DNA of 64,000 nt from Pseudarthrobacter phenanthrenivorans (lineage in GTDB: Bacteria; Actinomycetota; Actinomycetes; Actinomycetales; Micrococcaceae), in the NCBI RefSeq assembly GCF_000813845.1, contig NZ_JWTB01000038.1:1-64000 (forward strand), read 5' to 3'. The notes beneath the pieces are model-generated. The model searched no databases. It had not been told where the DNA came from and was given only the letters and a program-made list of their open reading frames with translations. Shown in pieces: positions 1 through 8,495 of the stretch. Every line of letters starts with the position of its first letter. Within the stretch, counting starts at the first letter, position 1. A program made the position numbers and the translations under genes.

Positions 1-790
1 GGGTGAGGGTGCGGTGCTCGTTCGGGTTTTGGAGGCCGCGGGCGGTGGCGGTGGTGCGGTTCCAGATCGCCGATGCGGTGTCCCCGGGCAGGTAGAGGGA
101 GAGCCAGGCCATGCCGTCGCGGTCGGGGGTGTAGTCCATCCGCCGGTCCGCGGTTCCTTTGGTGTGGCGTTTCTCGAGGGTTTCGGGGTGGTGGCGTTCG
201 CGCCAGGACCGGACCTTGGCCCGGAACCTGGAGGGCACGAGCTCGCCGGGGGCGGCGCCGCGGGCCGGGGTGGGCGCGGCCGGGTCGAAGAAGTGCGCCA
301 CCAACCCCGCGGCCCCGGCCGGGGTGAGGCCCTCGGTCTCGTCCGCCACAATGCGGGCGTGCTGCCAGGACGAGGCGCCGACGGCCAGGGCGTTCAGGAC
401 CGGCGGCAGGGAGCAGACCCGGCGGGACTGCTCCACCAAACCACTTGCGGCCGGGGAGCTGATGGTCAGGACCCCGGCGATTTCTTCCACGGCCGACATC
501 TCCGCATAGGTGCGCTCCTGCACCGGCGCGTCCGGGGCCAGCATCGCCTGCTGAAACTCAACAGCGTCGGCAACATCGCGGGCCTTCACCGCGGCGAGCC
601 GGCCTTCCAGCCGCTTTACCACCTCCAGCCGTTTCAGCCGGAGCTCATACCGCCGCTGCAACACATCCACATCACTGCCAGCATCAGCGCCGGAAGCCAA
701 AGCAGCGTCCTCCCGGTCCAGCGCGCGAAGGGCAGCAACAGAGGCAGAAACACCCTCCGTCACAACCCTGACACCGCTGCTGATTCCCAT
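1..790 (-). CDS. DUF222 / 13E12-repeat HNH endonuclease, 3' end cut by window edge
   Basis: The leftward frame is open from 790 to the window edge (263 codons), so the C-terminus, where the HNH nuclease motif would sit, is missing. The visible part has the DUF222 layout: a helical start (MGISSGVRVVTEG), a coiled stretch around residues 45-75 (RRYELRLKRLEVVKRLEG), then WQHARIVADETEGL and DYTPDRDGMAWLSLYLPGD, which are typical of actinobacterial 13E12 proteins. These are multicopy putative nucleases of unclear role. The start is uncertain: ATG at 790 has no clear Shine-Dalgarno, and in-frame GTG/TTG codons lie just upstream. It sits 60 bp beyond moaD and is probably not part of that operon. Family identity is good; function is unproven. 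Confidence 0.8.
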   Translation of the reverse strand, partial: MGISSGVRVVTEGVSASVAALRALDREDAALASGADAGSDVDVLQRRYELRLKRLEVVKRLEGRLAAVKARDVADAVEFQQAMLAPDAPVQERTYAEMSAVEEIAGVLTISSPAASGLVEQSRRVCSLPPVLNALAVGASSWQHARIVADETEGLTPAGAAGLVAHFFDPAAPTPARGAAPGELVPSRFRAKVRSWRERHHPETLEKRHTKGTADRRMDYTPDRDGMAWLSLYLPGDTASAIWNRTTATARGLQNPNEHRTLT

Positions 791-850
791 ACCCACATCA
801 TCCAACGAGGGTCCGACAATCAGGTTCGCAGGGCAACCGGAACGGCAGTC

Positions 851-1117
851 CTATCCGCCGGCGAACGGCGGCAGCACGTCCACCACGTCGTCGGCGCCAA
901 GAACCGTCGCCTGGTCCCGCACGGCCACTTCGTTAAGCAGGAAGCTGCTGCGCGAGAGCAGCCGCTGCAGCGGGGGCGTACCCGCCGGCGGTTCGGGCCG
1001 GTCCACGGCGGCAACAACCTGCAGCAGGTCCGCCACGGTGGACCCCGCCGGCAGGTCGAACTTCTCTTCCTCAAACCCGGCGGCAGCGCGCGCGGCAGCG
1101 AAGTAACGTACAAGCAT
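851..1117 (-). CDS. moaD: Molybdopterin synthase small subunit (MoaD/ThiS family)
   Basis: 88 residues with the beta-grasp pattern of MoaD: MLVRYFAAARAAAG at the start, FDLPAGSTVADLL in the middle and a C-terminal FAGG. The terminal Gly-Gly is the residue pair that is adenylylated and thiocarboxylated to carry sulfur into molybdopterin. The ATG at 1117 lies 5 bp beyond the moaA stop with a G-rich ribosome site inside the moaA end, so the two are an operon. A longer upstream reading of the same frame lies inside moaA and was not used. Its partner MoaE is encoded at the other end of the cluster (6415). Confidence 0.9.
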   Translation of the reverse strand: MLVRYFAAARAAAGFEEEKFDLPAGSTVADLLQVVAAVDRPEPPAGTPPLQRLLSRSSFLLNEVAVRDQATVLGADDVVDVLPPFAGG

Positions 1118-1122
1118 CCCGG

Positions 1123-2250
1123 TCAGCCCCCGATTGCGCTCATGCTGCGGTCCGGCTGGACGAAGTCCGGAGCGTCGAGTCCCACGTGGTCCATGCCGTG
1201 GGCTTTCGGTTTGATCCACATGGCGTCCTGCCAGCGCTGCGCCAGGTCGTCGTCGGACGCGCCTGAACGCAGCAACCCGAGCAGGTCGAACTCTTCGCGT
1301 GAGAACAGGCAACTCATGATCTTGCCTTCGGCCGTGATCCGGGTGCGCCGGCAGTCCGAGCAGAACGGCTCGGTCACGGAAGCGATGATGCCCACGGTTC
1401 CCAGCACGGGACCATCCGCAGGCGCCGGACCATCCACCCGCCGTCGTACGTCAAAACGTTCCGCCGGGGCACCGTCACGGGCCCGTCGGTCCGGAGTGAG
1501 CACAAAGTCACGCGAAAGCAGGTCACGGATTTCGGCGGCGGTAATCATATTGCGCCGGGTCCAGCCGTGGTCGGCATCCAGCGGCATCTGCTCGATGAAC
1601 CGCAGCTCATATCCGCGGCCCAAAGCCCAGTCCAGCAGTTGCGGCGCCTCGGCGTCATTGATGCCGCGCATCAGCACCGCGTTCAGTTTCACGGGCCCCA
1701 GACCGGCCGCCCACGCCGCATCCACACCGGCAAGCACCTGGTTTAGGAATGGCCTCCGGGTCAATTGGGCAAAGGTCTCCTCGTGCAGCGAATCCAGCGA
1801 GACATTGATGCGCGTCAGCCCCGCCGCCTTGAGCGGCGCCGCCTTCTTCGCCAAGCCAACACCGTTGGTGGTCATGGAGATCGGCAGGTCCGGATGGTTC
1901 CGGCGCAGGGCCGCGATGATGTCCACAAGGTCGTGCCTTACCAGGGGCTCCCCGCCCGTCAGGCGGAGTTCGCGGACCCCCAGCTGATCCACGCCAATCC
2001 GGACAATCCGGACGATCTCATCCGCGGACATCACTGCCTGTTTTGCCAGCCACTCCAGGCCTTCGGCGGGCATGCAGTAGGTGCACCTCAGGTTGCACTT
2101 GTCCGTCAGGGACAGCCTCATGTCGGTGGCACGCCGGCCGTACCGGTCCACGAGGCCTGCGGGCGCATCGGCGGGCCGGCGCCCGGGAACGGCGGGCAGC
2201 GCGGATGCTGCTTCCTCCCGCGGCTGGGGCATACCTAGCTGGACACTCAT
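1123..2250 (-). CDS. moaA: GTP 3',8-cyclase MoaA
   Basis: 375 residues. Radical SAM enzyme for the first step of molybdenum cofactor synthesis, turning GTP into 3',8-cyclo-7,8-dihydro-GTP. The SAM-binding 4Fe-4S motif CNLRCTYC is at residues 52-59, a TGGEPLVR motif follows, the second cluster is represented by CSDCRRTR plus a later Cys (KIMSCLFS), and the protein ends in the family's Gly-Gly tail (AIGG). The first ~35 residues are a low-complexity lead-in. Upstream there is no Shine-Dalgarno; TAGCCT on the minus strand (2257-2262) ends 6 nt before the ATG, so the transcript may be leaderless. Co-transcribed with moaD and divergent from the oxidoreductase at 2370. Confidence 0.97.
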   Translation of the reverse strand: MSVQLGMPQPREEAASALPAVPGRRPADAPAGLVDRYGRRATDMRLSLTDKCNLRCTYCMPAEGLEWLAKQAVMSADEIVRIVRIGVDQLGVRELRLTGGEPLVRHDLVDIIAALRRNHPDLPISMTTNGVGLAKKAAPLKAAGLTRINVSLDSLHEETFAQLTRRPFLNQVLAGVDAAWAAGLGPVKLNAVLMRGINDAEAPQLLDWALGRGYELRFIEQMPLDADHGWTRRNMITAAEIRDLLSRDFVLTPDRRARDGAPAERFDVRRRVDGPAPADGPVLGTVGIIASVTEPFCSDCRRTRITAEGKIMSCLFSREEFDLLGLLRSGASDDDLAQRWQDAMWIKPKAHGMDHVGLDAPDFVQPDRSMSAIGG

Positions 2251-2369
2251 GAATTCAGGCTACGCCACGTTGAGCCGCGGATCACACACATGACTGCGCC
2301 CGACGCCAACCTGCGGGGAGTTGCAGCAGATCCGGCGCCCTTTGGCGCCGGGAAACCTATGCTGGAGGG

Positions 2370-4133
2370 GTGAAGAGTCCCCGGCCCGGAGGCCTGATGG
2401 ACGACGGCGGCACCGGCCTTCCACGGCAGGCGTCCGACGGCGGCGCGCACCCAGGTGCGGGCCCTGTCCCGAGCGGGGGACAACAGGCGGCAAGCCCCGG
2501 CGGGGCGACCCGGAGGCCCGTGCAGGACACGCAGGAGGCGCCGCGGCAGGCCAAGTGGCAGAACAAGTGGCAGGACAAACGGCAGGACGACAGCCAGGAA
2601 CTGGATGGACAGCACCGGTCCCTCGCGGCTGCAGCCGGTGTTGCGGCTGTTGCCGGTGGCCTGGTGGCCGGGGAACTGCTGGCAGGTTTCCTCATCCCGT
2701 CGCTGTCGCCCCTGACGGCGGTGGGGGGTGCTGTCATCGACGCAGTGCCGCCAGGCGTCAAGGACTGGGCCATCTCCCTCTTCGGCACGGCCGACAAGGC
2801 CGCGCTCCTGGCCGGCATGGCACTCGCCATTGCCATGCTGGCTGCCTTGGCAGGCGTCCTCGAAGACAGCCGGAAATTCGCCGGAATCGCCGTGGTGGGA
2901 ATTTTTGGGGCAGCGGGAGCCGCAGCCGTGCTGACCCGCGCGCAGGTGACACCCGGCGCCCTGGCACTTCCCGTGCTGGCCGCCGTGCTTGCCGGCATCC
3001 TCCTGCGGTTCCTGATCCGGAAACTCCACGCCTGGCGCGGGGAGGCAGCCGCCGGCACCGGCCCATCCCGCCGCAGCTTCTTCCAGTCCCTTGCCGTCAC
3101 CGCCGCGGTTTCAGCCGTGGGAGGCGTGCTCGCGGGAATCTGGCGCAGCGCCGCCATCGCGGCCAGCGAAGCCAGGGCCCGCATCTCCCTTCCCGCACCG
3201 GCCTCACCGGCCCCGCCCATCCCGGCCACCGCCGAATCAGGGGTAGCCGGTGCAACGCCGCTGGTTACACCCAACCGGGACTTCTACCGGATTGATACGG
3301 CCCTGTCCGTCCCGGCGGTCAACGCGGATACCTGGGTCCTCAAGGTCACCGGGATGGTCGAGCGCGAGGTACAGCTCTCCTTCGCCGACCTCCTGGCCAA
3401 GCCGCTGACCGAGCGGCACATCACCATCGCCTGCGTCTCCAATGGTGTGGGCGGGGACCTGATCGGCAACGCCCGCTGGCTGGGCTGGCCGGTCCGCGAA
3501 CTGCTGGCCCAGGCCGGTCCGCAACCCGGCGCCGACATGGTGCTCTCCCGCAGCGCCGACGGATGGACGGCCGGCACGCCCCTGGACGTCCTCACCGACG
3601 CCAGGGACGCCCTGCTCGCCGTGGGCATGAACGGTGAGCCGCTGCCGCTGGAGCACGGGTTCCCCGTGAGGCTGGTGGTCCCAGGCCTTTACGGATATGT
3701 CTCGGCCACCAAGTGGCTCACCGAACTGAAGGTCACCCGGTTCGCCGACGACACCGGCTACTGGACGCCCCGGGGCTGGTCCGAGCGTGGCCCCATCAAA
3801 ATGTCATCCCGCATCGACGTGCCCCGCAGCGGCCGGCCGGTCACCGCAGGAACAGTCGTCTTTGGGGGAGTTGCCTGGGCCCAGCACACCGGTATCCGGA
3901 AGGTGGAACTGAGGATCAACCGGGGACCGTGGCAGGAAGCGGACCTGGCCACCGGAATCTCGCCCGATACGTGGTACCAGTGGAAGCTGGGCGTGGACCT
4001 GACCCCGGGGCAGTACGAGGTCCAGGTCCGTGCCACCGACCTCGCGGGCCGGGCACAGGACGAAACGGCGCGGCCACCGGCGCCGGACGGGGCCACCGGA
4101 TTCCACACGGTTAGAGTGGACGTGAAATCCTGA
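2370..4133 (+). CDS. Membrane-anchored molybdopterin-dependent oxidoreductase (sulfite oxidase-like fold)
   Basis: 587 residues, GTG start. After a ~75-residue Gln/Arg-rich cytoplasmic tail come about four hydrophobic segments (roughly residues 85-235) and one more near 245-265 behind a twin-Arg-like patch (PSRRSFFQSLAV). The catalytic part begins near FYRIDTALSVP. It holds the Moco domain with the expected Cys at residue 355 (ACVSNGVGG) and a C-terminal Mo-dimerisation-like beta domain (RKVELRINRGPWQEAD). This resembles sulfite oxidase/YedY relatives tethered to the membrane with an extracytoplasmic catalytic domain; the substrate is unknown. It heads the moeA-moaC-mog-moaE run, so it is probably a client of this cofactor cluster. 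TATGCT (2358-2363) ends 6 nt before GTG, and GGAGGGG overlaps the start. Confidence 0.85.
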   Translation: MKSPRPGGLMDDGGTGLPRQASDGGAHPGAGPVPSGGQQAASPGGATRRPVQDTQEAPRQAKWQNKWQDKRQDDSQELDGQHRSLAAAAGVAAVAGGLVAGELLAGFLIPSLSPLTAVGGAVIDAVPPGVKDWAISLFGTADKAALLAGMALAIAMLAALAGVLEDSRKFAGIAVVGIFGAAGAAAVLTRAQVTPGALALPVLAAVLAGILLRFLIRKLHAWRGEAAAGTGPSRRSFFQSLAVTAAVSAVGGVLAGIWRSAAIAASEARARISLPAPASPAPPIPATAESGVAGATPLVTPNRDFYRIDTALSVPAVNADTWVLKVTGMVEREVQLSFADLLAKPLTERHITIACVSNGVGGDLIGNARWLGWPVRELLAQAGPQPGADMVLSRSADGWTAGTPLDVLTDARDALLAVGMNGEPLPLEHGFPVRLVVPGLYGYVSATKWLTELKVTRFADDTGYWTPRGWSERGPIKMSSRIDVPRSGRPVTAGTVVFGGVAWAQHTGIRKVELRINRGPWQEADLATGISPDTWYQWKLGVDLTPGQYEVQVRATDLAGRAQDETARPPAPDGATGFHTVRVDVKS

Positions 4134-4156
4134 CAGCCGCGACCAAAGGCGTACCC

Positions 4157-5425
4157 ATGACCCGTTCCGTTCCGCATGGCCAGACCAGGCACCAGGTGCA
4201 CCACGGGGCGCGGTCCGTTGCCGACCATGCCGCCGCCGTCCGGGACCTCCTCAGCGGCATGGCAGCGGCGGACCGCATCGAAACCCTTCCGCTCAGCGCG
4301 GCACTCGGCCGCGGCCTGGCGCTGTCCATCGACGCGCCGGTCAGCCTTCCCCCTTTCGCGAATTCCCAAATGGACGGCTATGCCGTCCGTTCCGGTGACC
4401 TTCCCGGCGACGGAGCGGACCTGCGCATCATGCCCCCGGTTCCTGCCGGGGCAACCCCCCACCCCCTGGAGCCCGGAACGGCGGCGCCCATCATGACCGG
4501 TGCCATGATCCCGGCGGGGGCCGACGCCGTCGTACCGATTGAAAAGGCGGTCCCGGACCACTTCCTGGCATCCGGCGACGGGCGGGCGGTGACCTTGCCG
4601 GCCACCGCCCACGGAACGTATGTGCGGGCCGCCGGAAGCGACATCGCGGCGGGGGAGCAGGCGCTGGCCGCCGGGACGTGCCTGGGCCCGGCGCAGCTGG
4701 GGCTGCTCGCCGCGCTGGGTATTCCGGAGGTGCCTGTGTACCGGGCCGTGACCGTCCTGCTCGTCACCACCGGGGACGAGGTGGTGGAACCCGGCCGGCC
4801 GCTTCCGGCGGGCAAGATCTACGACTCCAACGGAACCCTGCTCGAGGCTGCCATGAAGCAGGCGGGCCTCACCGTCCGGCGTTCCGGTATTTCCACCGAC
4901 AATCCGGCTGAACTGACCGCGTTGCTGCGGGCCCAGTGCCAGGGCGCCGACCTCATCGTCACCACCGGCGGGGTCAGCAAGGGCGCTTACGAGGTGGTGC
5001 GCCAGGCAATGGCAGACCAGCCCGTCGAGTTCCTGCACGTGGCCATGCAGCCGGGCGGTCCACAGGGGATGGGAACGTTCGACGGCGTCCCGTTCCTTGG
5101 GTTTCCCGGCAATCCGGTCAGCTGCCTGGTGTCCTTTGAGATGTTCCTCCGCCCCGCCCTGTCAGCGCTGCTGGGGGCACCGGCAGCCAGGTTGCCGCTG
5201 CGTGCCCGCCTGGATCTGAGTGGGCTGGCCCAGCCCCTCACGTCCCCGGCGCCCAAGCACCAGGTCCGGCGCGGCAGCCTGCAGCCGGACGGGACGGTGC
5301 GGCTTGAGGGCGGCGAAAGCTCGCACCTCATGCACGCCCTGGCAGGTTCCAACGTCCTGGTCCACGTTCCGGCCGGCGTAACGGAGCTCGCCTCCGGGGA
5401 TGAGGTGGAAGTATGGATGCTGTGA
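4157..5425 (+). CDS. moeA: Molybdopterin molybdenumtransferase MoeA
   Basis: 422 residues. Inserts molybdate into adenylylated molybdopterin. Family marks are QMDGYAVR near residue 74, the MoCF-binding block with VTTGDEVVEPGRPL and KIYDSNG, TTGGVSKGAYEVV, and FLGFPGNPVSC, followed by the small C-terminal beta domain. The ATG is preceded by AAAGG at a normal distance. It lies 23 bp after the oxidoreductase and its last 13 bases overlap moaC, so it is translated as part of one operon with moaC, mog and moaE. Confidence 0.96.
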   Translation: MTRSVPHGQTRHQVHHGARSVADHAAAVRDLLSGMAAADRIETLPLSAALGRGLALSIDAPVSLPPFANSQMDGYAVRSGDLPGDGADLRIMPPVPAGATPHPLEPGTAAPIMTGAMIPAGADAVVPIEKAVPDHFLASGDGRAVTLPATAHGTYVRAAGSDIAAGEQALAAGTCLGPAQLGLLAALGIPEVPVYRAVTVLLVTTGDEVVEPGRPLPAGKIYDSNGTLLEAAMKQAGLTVRRSGISTDNPAELTALLRAQCQGADLIVTTGGVSKGAYEVVRQAMADQPVEFLHVAMQPGGPQGMGTFDGVPFLGFPGNPVSCLVSFEMFLRPALSALLGAPAARLPLRARLDLSGLAQPLTSPAPKHQVRRGSLQPDGTVRLEGGESSHLMHALAGSNVLVHVPAGVTELASGDEVEVWML

Positions 5426-5904
5426 ACGCAGAACAGACCCCCGCGCTGACGCACCTGCGCCAGGACGGCAGCGCCCAGATGGTGGACGTCTCCGCCAAGC
5501 CCGAGACCACCCGCGAAGCCACGGCCACCGCCACCGTGCAGACCACCGCAGAGGTGATGGAACTGCTGGGCAGCGGCGGCCTCCCCAAGGGCGACGCCCT
5601 GGCGGTTGCCCGCGTAGCCGGCATCATGGCCGCGAAGAAGACCCCGGACCTGGTGCCGCTGTGCCATCCGCTTCCGCTGTCCAAGGTCACAGTGGACTTC
5701 GAGCTGGGCACCGAAACAGTCACCATCACCTCCACCGTCAAGACCCGCGGGGTCACCGGCGTGGAGATGGAGGCCCTGACCTCTGCGTCCGTGGCCGCCC
5801 TCAGCGTCTACGACATGATCAAAGCGGTGGACAAGCACGCCGTCCTGACGGACATCAAGGTGCTGGCCAAGAGCGGCGGCAAGAGCGGGGACTGGGCACT
5901 GTGA
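5413..5904 (+). CDS. moaC: Cyclic pyranopterin monophosphate synthase MoaC
   Basis: 163 residues. Converts the MoaA product into cyclic pyranopterin monophosphate. Conserved stretches are the start LTHLRQDGSAQMVDVSAK, the active-site LVPLCHPLPLSKV and the GVEMEALTSASVAALSVYDM block with the catalytic-lysine helix. The ATG lies 13 nt inside moeA, in another frame, which implies translational coupling. The stop overlaps the GTG of mog as GTGA. Confidence 0.96.
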   Translation: MDAVNAEQTPALTHLRQDGSAQMVDVSAKPETTREATATATVQTTAEVMELLGSGGLPKGDALAVARVAGIMAAKKTPDLVPLCHPLPLSKVTVDFELGTETVTITSTVKTRGVTGVEMEALTSASVAALSVYDMIKAVDKHAVLTDIKVLAKSGGKSGDWAL

Positions 5905-6425
5905 CCTCCATCTTTGGCGCAGCCGAGCCGCACCGGCACGGCGACGTTCAGGGACGCAGGGCCGGCGTCGTTATCGCCTCCACCCGTGCGGCCGCCGGCA
6001 TCTACGACGACGAAACCGGCCCGGTCATCACCGGCTGGCTCACCGAGCACGGCTTCGACGTCTTCCCCGCCATGGTGGTCCCCGACGGCGAGCCCGTCGG
6101 GGCTGCCATCCGGGCGCTCCTGACCCAGCATCCCGCCGTCGTCATCACCAGCGGCGGCACCGGGCTCAGCCCGGACGACCGGACACCGGACGTCACCTTG
6201 CCCCTGCTGGACCGGGAAATCCCGGGCATCATGGAGGCAATCCGGCGGGCCGGCGCCGAAAAGACCCCGCTCGCTGCCCTCAGCCGTGGCCATGCCGGCG
6301 CCGCGGGGAAAACCTTTATTGTGAACCTGCCTGGATCACCGAAGGGCGTCATGGACGGCCTGGGCGTCCTGGATCCCGTGATCGGGCACCTCTGCGACCA
6401 GCTGGAAGGCGGACATGGGCACTGA
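5901..6425 (+). CDS. mog: MogA/MoaB-type molybdopterin adenylyltransferase
   Basis: 174 residues. Adenylylates molybdopterin before MoeA loads molybdenum. It has the MoCF-binding fold: AGVVIASTRAAAGIYDD at the start, VITSGGTGLSPDDRTPD in the middle and NLPGSPKGV near the end. The start is GTG at 5901, which overlaps the moaC stop as GTGA; the same frame is open further upstream inside moaC but reads as a shadow. It overlaps moaE by 11 bp. Naming as Mog or MoaB cannot be settled from sequence alone. Confidence 0.92.
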   Translation: MTSIFGAAEPHRHGDVQGRRAGVVIASTRAAAGIYDDETGPVITGWLTEHGFDVFPAMVVPDGEPVGAAIRALLTQHPAVVITSGGTGLSPDDRTPDVTLPLLDREIPGIMEAIRRAGAEKTPLAALSRGHAGAAGKTFIVNLPGSPKGVMDGLGVLDPVIGHLCDQLEGGHGH

Positions 6426-6903
6426 AGCAGCATTCGAGATAGTAAGGGCCGTGCTGAGCCCGGACCCGATCTCCGTCGACCAGGCCATCGCTGCCGTGGA
6501 AAGCGACACGGCCGGCGCGGTGGTCAGCTTCAGCGGCGTGGTCCGGAACCACGACGGCGGCAAATCCGTGGAGCGCCTCAGCTACAGTGCGCACCCCACG
6601 GCACACCAGGTGATGGCCGACGTCGTCGCCCGCCTGGTTGCTGAACAGAACGCTGCGGGGGAACAGGCAGCCGCGGAGGCTTCCGGAGGCAGTGGCCAGC
6701 CGGTCCGCATCTGGGCCGCCCACCGCATCGGCATGCTGGAGATCGGAGACCCCGCGCTCGTGTGCGCCGTGTCTGCCGCGCACCGCGGGCAGGCGTTTGC
6801 CGTCTGCTCCGAGCTGGTGGACCGGATCAAGGAGCAGGTGCCCATCTGGAAGGAGCAGTTCTTCTCCGACGGCACCGTGGAATGGGTAGGTGCGGGCAGC
6901 TGA
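6415..6903 (+). CDS. moaE: Molybdopterin synthase catalytic subunit MoaE
   Basis: 162 residues, the large subunit that pairs with MoaD to build the dithiolene. Diagnostic parts are GAVVSFSGVVRNHDGGKSV, the RIWAAHRIGMLEIGD strand-loop and the catalytic-lysine segment VPIWKEQFFSDG. It is the last gene of the rightward molybdenum cluster; the ATG lies 11 nt inside mog. Together with moaA, moaD, moaC, mog and moeA, the window covers every post-GTP step except a MoeB-type sulfur-activating protein. Confidence 0.95.
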   Translation: MGTEAAFEIVRAVLSPDPISVDQAIAAVESDTAGAVVSFSGVVRNHDGGKSVERLSYSAHPTAHQVMADVVARLVAEQNAAGEQAAAEASGGSGQPVRIWAAHRIGMLEIGDPALVCAVSAAHRGQAFAVCSELVDRIKEQVPIWKEQFFSDGTVEWVGAGS

Positions 6904-7029
6904 CGCTGCACCGGACCCGCATGGGGGATCCTCCCCGGCTGACCAGTCCGCGGGTGCGGCCGCGGAATGCGAGGTAACGCACGCCGGCCGGTTCCTGCAC
7001 CCACCGGTCCCGCCGGTAGGGTTAACACC

Positions 7030-7800
7030 ATGACCGAACAACACTCCGTTCCCAAGCTGGTGGCCGTCCTCGGCGCCAATGGGCGCATGGGCGCCGAAGC
7101 CGTGAAGGCCATCGATGCCGCGCCCGACATGAAGCTCGCCGCAGCCCTGGGACGGGGTGACTCCCTGGAGCAGCTGACCACCTCAGGTGCCCAGTACCTG
7201 GTGGACCTGACCGTTCCCGAAAGCACCGAAGCGAACGTCCGCTTCGCCGTCGAACATGGAATCCACGCCGTCGTGGGCACCACCGGCTGGGACGCTGCCC
7301 GGCTTTCCGCCCTCGAATCCCTCCTGGCCGGGCACCCGGAAACGGGCGTCCTCATCGCGCCCAACTTTGCGCTGGGCTCGGTGCTGGCCTCGGCCTTCGC
7401 GGCGAAGGCTGCCAGGTACTTCGAGTCCGTGGAGATCATTGAGCTGCACCACCCGGACAAGGTGGATGCCCCTTCCGGCACCGCCGTGCGAACGGCACAG
7501 CTCATCGCGGCGGAACGGGCCGCAGCGGACCTGCCGCCGAGCCCCGATGCCACCACCAGTGAACGTGCCGGAGCGCGCGGGTGCGAAGTGGACGGCGTCC
7601 GGGTGCACAGCGTCCGTCTCCGCGGCCTGGTGGCCCACCAGGAAGTACTCCTCGGCGGCCCGGGCGAACAACTGACCCTCCGCCACGATTCCTTCGACCG
7701 GGCGTCCTTCATGCCAGGCGTGCTCCTGGGCGTCCGCAACGTCGCCGCGCACCCCGGCCTGACCGTGGGCCTGGACGGTTACCTGGACCTGGGGTTCTAG
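7030..7800 (+). CDS. dapB: 4-hydroxy-tetrahydrodipicolinate reductase
   Basis: 256 residues. NAD(P)H-dependent reductase of the lysine/diaminopimelate pathway, cytoplasmic. The N-terminal nucleotide-binding loop is VLGANGRMG and the signature helix is ELHHPDKVDAPSGTA, with the catalytic His pair and Lys. The start at MTEQHSVP was chosen over an upstream in-frame ATG because homology begins here and because TAGGGT (7017-7022) ends 7 nt before this ATG without a Shine-Dalgarno, a leaderless layout. Its 3' neighbour at 7804 follows after 3 bp. dapA lies 3.6 kb downstream. Confidence 0.96.
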   Translation: MTEQHSVPKLVAVLGANGRMGAEAVKAIDAAPDMKLAAALGRGDSLEQLTTSGAQYLVDLTVPESTEANVRFAVEHGIHAVVGTTGWDAARLSALESLLAGHPETGVLIAPNFALGSVLASAFAAKAARYFESVEIIELHHPDKVDAPSGTAVRTAQLIAAERAAADLPPSPDATTSERAGARGCEVDGVRVHSVRLRGLVAHQEVLLGGPGEQLTLRHDSFDRASFMPGVLLGVRNVAAHPGLTVGLDGYLDLGF

Positions 7801-7803
7801 GCA

Positions 7804-8277
7804 GTGGACGGGTTCCTGGCCGGCTTCCGGAAGAACCGCACCAAGATCTGGGTGGGAGCAGTGACGCTGCTGCTGGTCTTCTACCTGGTGGTCTCCTTCC
7901 AGCGGTCCCTCCTGCTGCTGGCGGACAGCAGCCTCACCGCCAAGGCCATTGGCGCCGCCTACCTGGTGCTGCCCATCGTCGGCGCGTGGGCCCTGATCCG
8001 GGAACTCATGTTCGGTGCCCGCACCGAGCAGATGGCCAAGGTCCTGGAGGCAGAAGGCGGGCTGCCCGTGGATGAGCTGCCCCGCACGCCCGGCGGCCGG
8101 ATCGTCCGCGCCGCCGCCGACGCCGAGTTCGAAAAATACCGTGCCGAGGCCGAGGCCGCGCCCGACGACTGGCGCTCCTGGTTCCGGCTCAGCTGCGCCT
8201 ACGACGCCGCCGGGGACCGGAAACGGGCCCGCGCATCCATGCGCGACGCCGTCCGGCTTTTCACCGCCGCGTCCTAG
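7804..8277 (+). CDS. Hypothetical membrane protein with TPR-like tail
   Basis: 157 residues, GTG start 3 bp after dapB, so probably co-translated. Two hydrophobic segments are visible (about residues 15-33 and 45-65: IWVGAVTLLLVFYLVVSF and a YLVLPIVGAWALI stretch). A charged cytoplasmic tail follows, ending in a helix pair (DWRSWFRLSCAYDAAGDRKRARASM) that reads like one tetratricopeptide repeat. I do not recognise a named family. The position behind dapB looks like that of a conserved actinobacterial membrane protein of unknown role. Confidence 0.8.
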   Translation: MDGFLAGFRKNRTKIWVGAVTLLLVFYLVVSFQRSLLLLADSSLTAKAIGAAYLVLPIVGAWALIRELMFGARTEQMAKVLEAEGGLPVDELPRTPGGRIVRAAADAEFEKYRAEAEAAPDDWRSWFRLSCAYDAAGDRKRARASMRDAVRLFTAAS

Positions 8278-8332
8278 CGCCGCTGCGTCCTAGCACCGGC
8301 TGCTCCACGCGGCCGCGGCACGCCACCAACCC

Positions 8333-8362
8333 ACTGCGATGGGCATATCTGCCCATCGCAGT
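8333..8362. repeat. Perfect inverted repeat (possible operator)
   Basis: ACTGCGATGGGC (8333-8344) and its exact complement (8351-8362) flank ATATCT; counting one more inner pair the stem is 13 bp with a 4-nt loop. There is no T-tract after it and it lies 134 bp before the TM2 gene rather than directly after the previous stop. It could be a dimeric-regulator operator as easily as a terminator. The rest of the 218-bp gap (8278-8495) shows only a weak promoter-like TTGCTT...CATAAA close to the gene start. Confidence 0.6.
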
Positions 8363-8495
8363 TCCGTTGTGCCCGCGGTATGTTCGGGGGGCAACACTTT
8401 CCGGCTTGGGGGGCGGACATGGGGTTGGCGGTCATGCCGCCACGATCGTCCCTTGAACCTTGCTTGCGCACCCGCACCCTGCATAAAGGACGATC

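Noticed and set aside
14..1987. 657-codon rightward open frame across the DUF222, moaD and moaA region
   Set aside because: It is antisense to three recognisable genes and has no protein-like composition; long shadow frames are common at this GC content.
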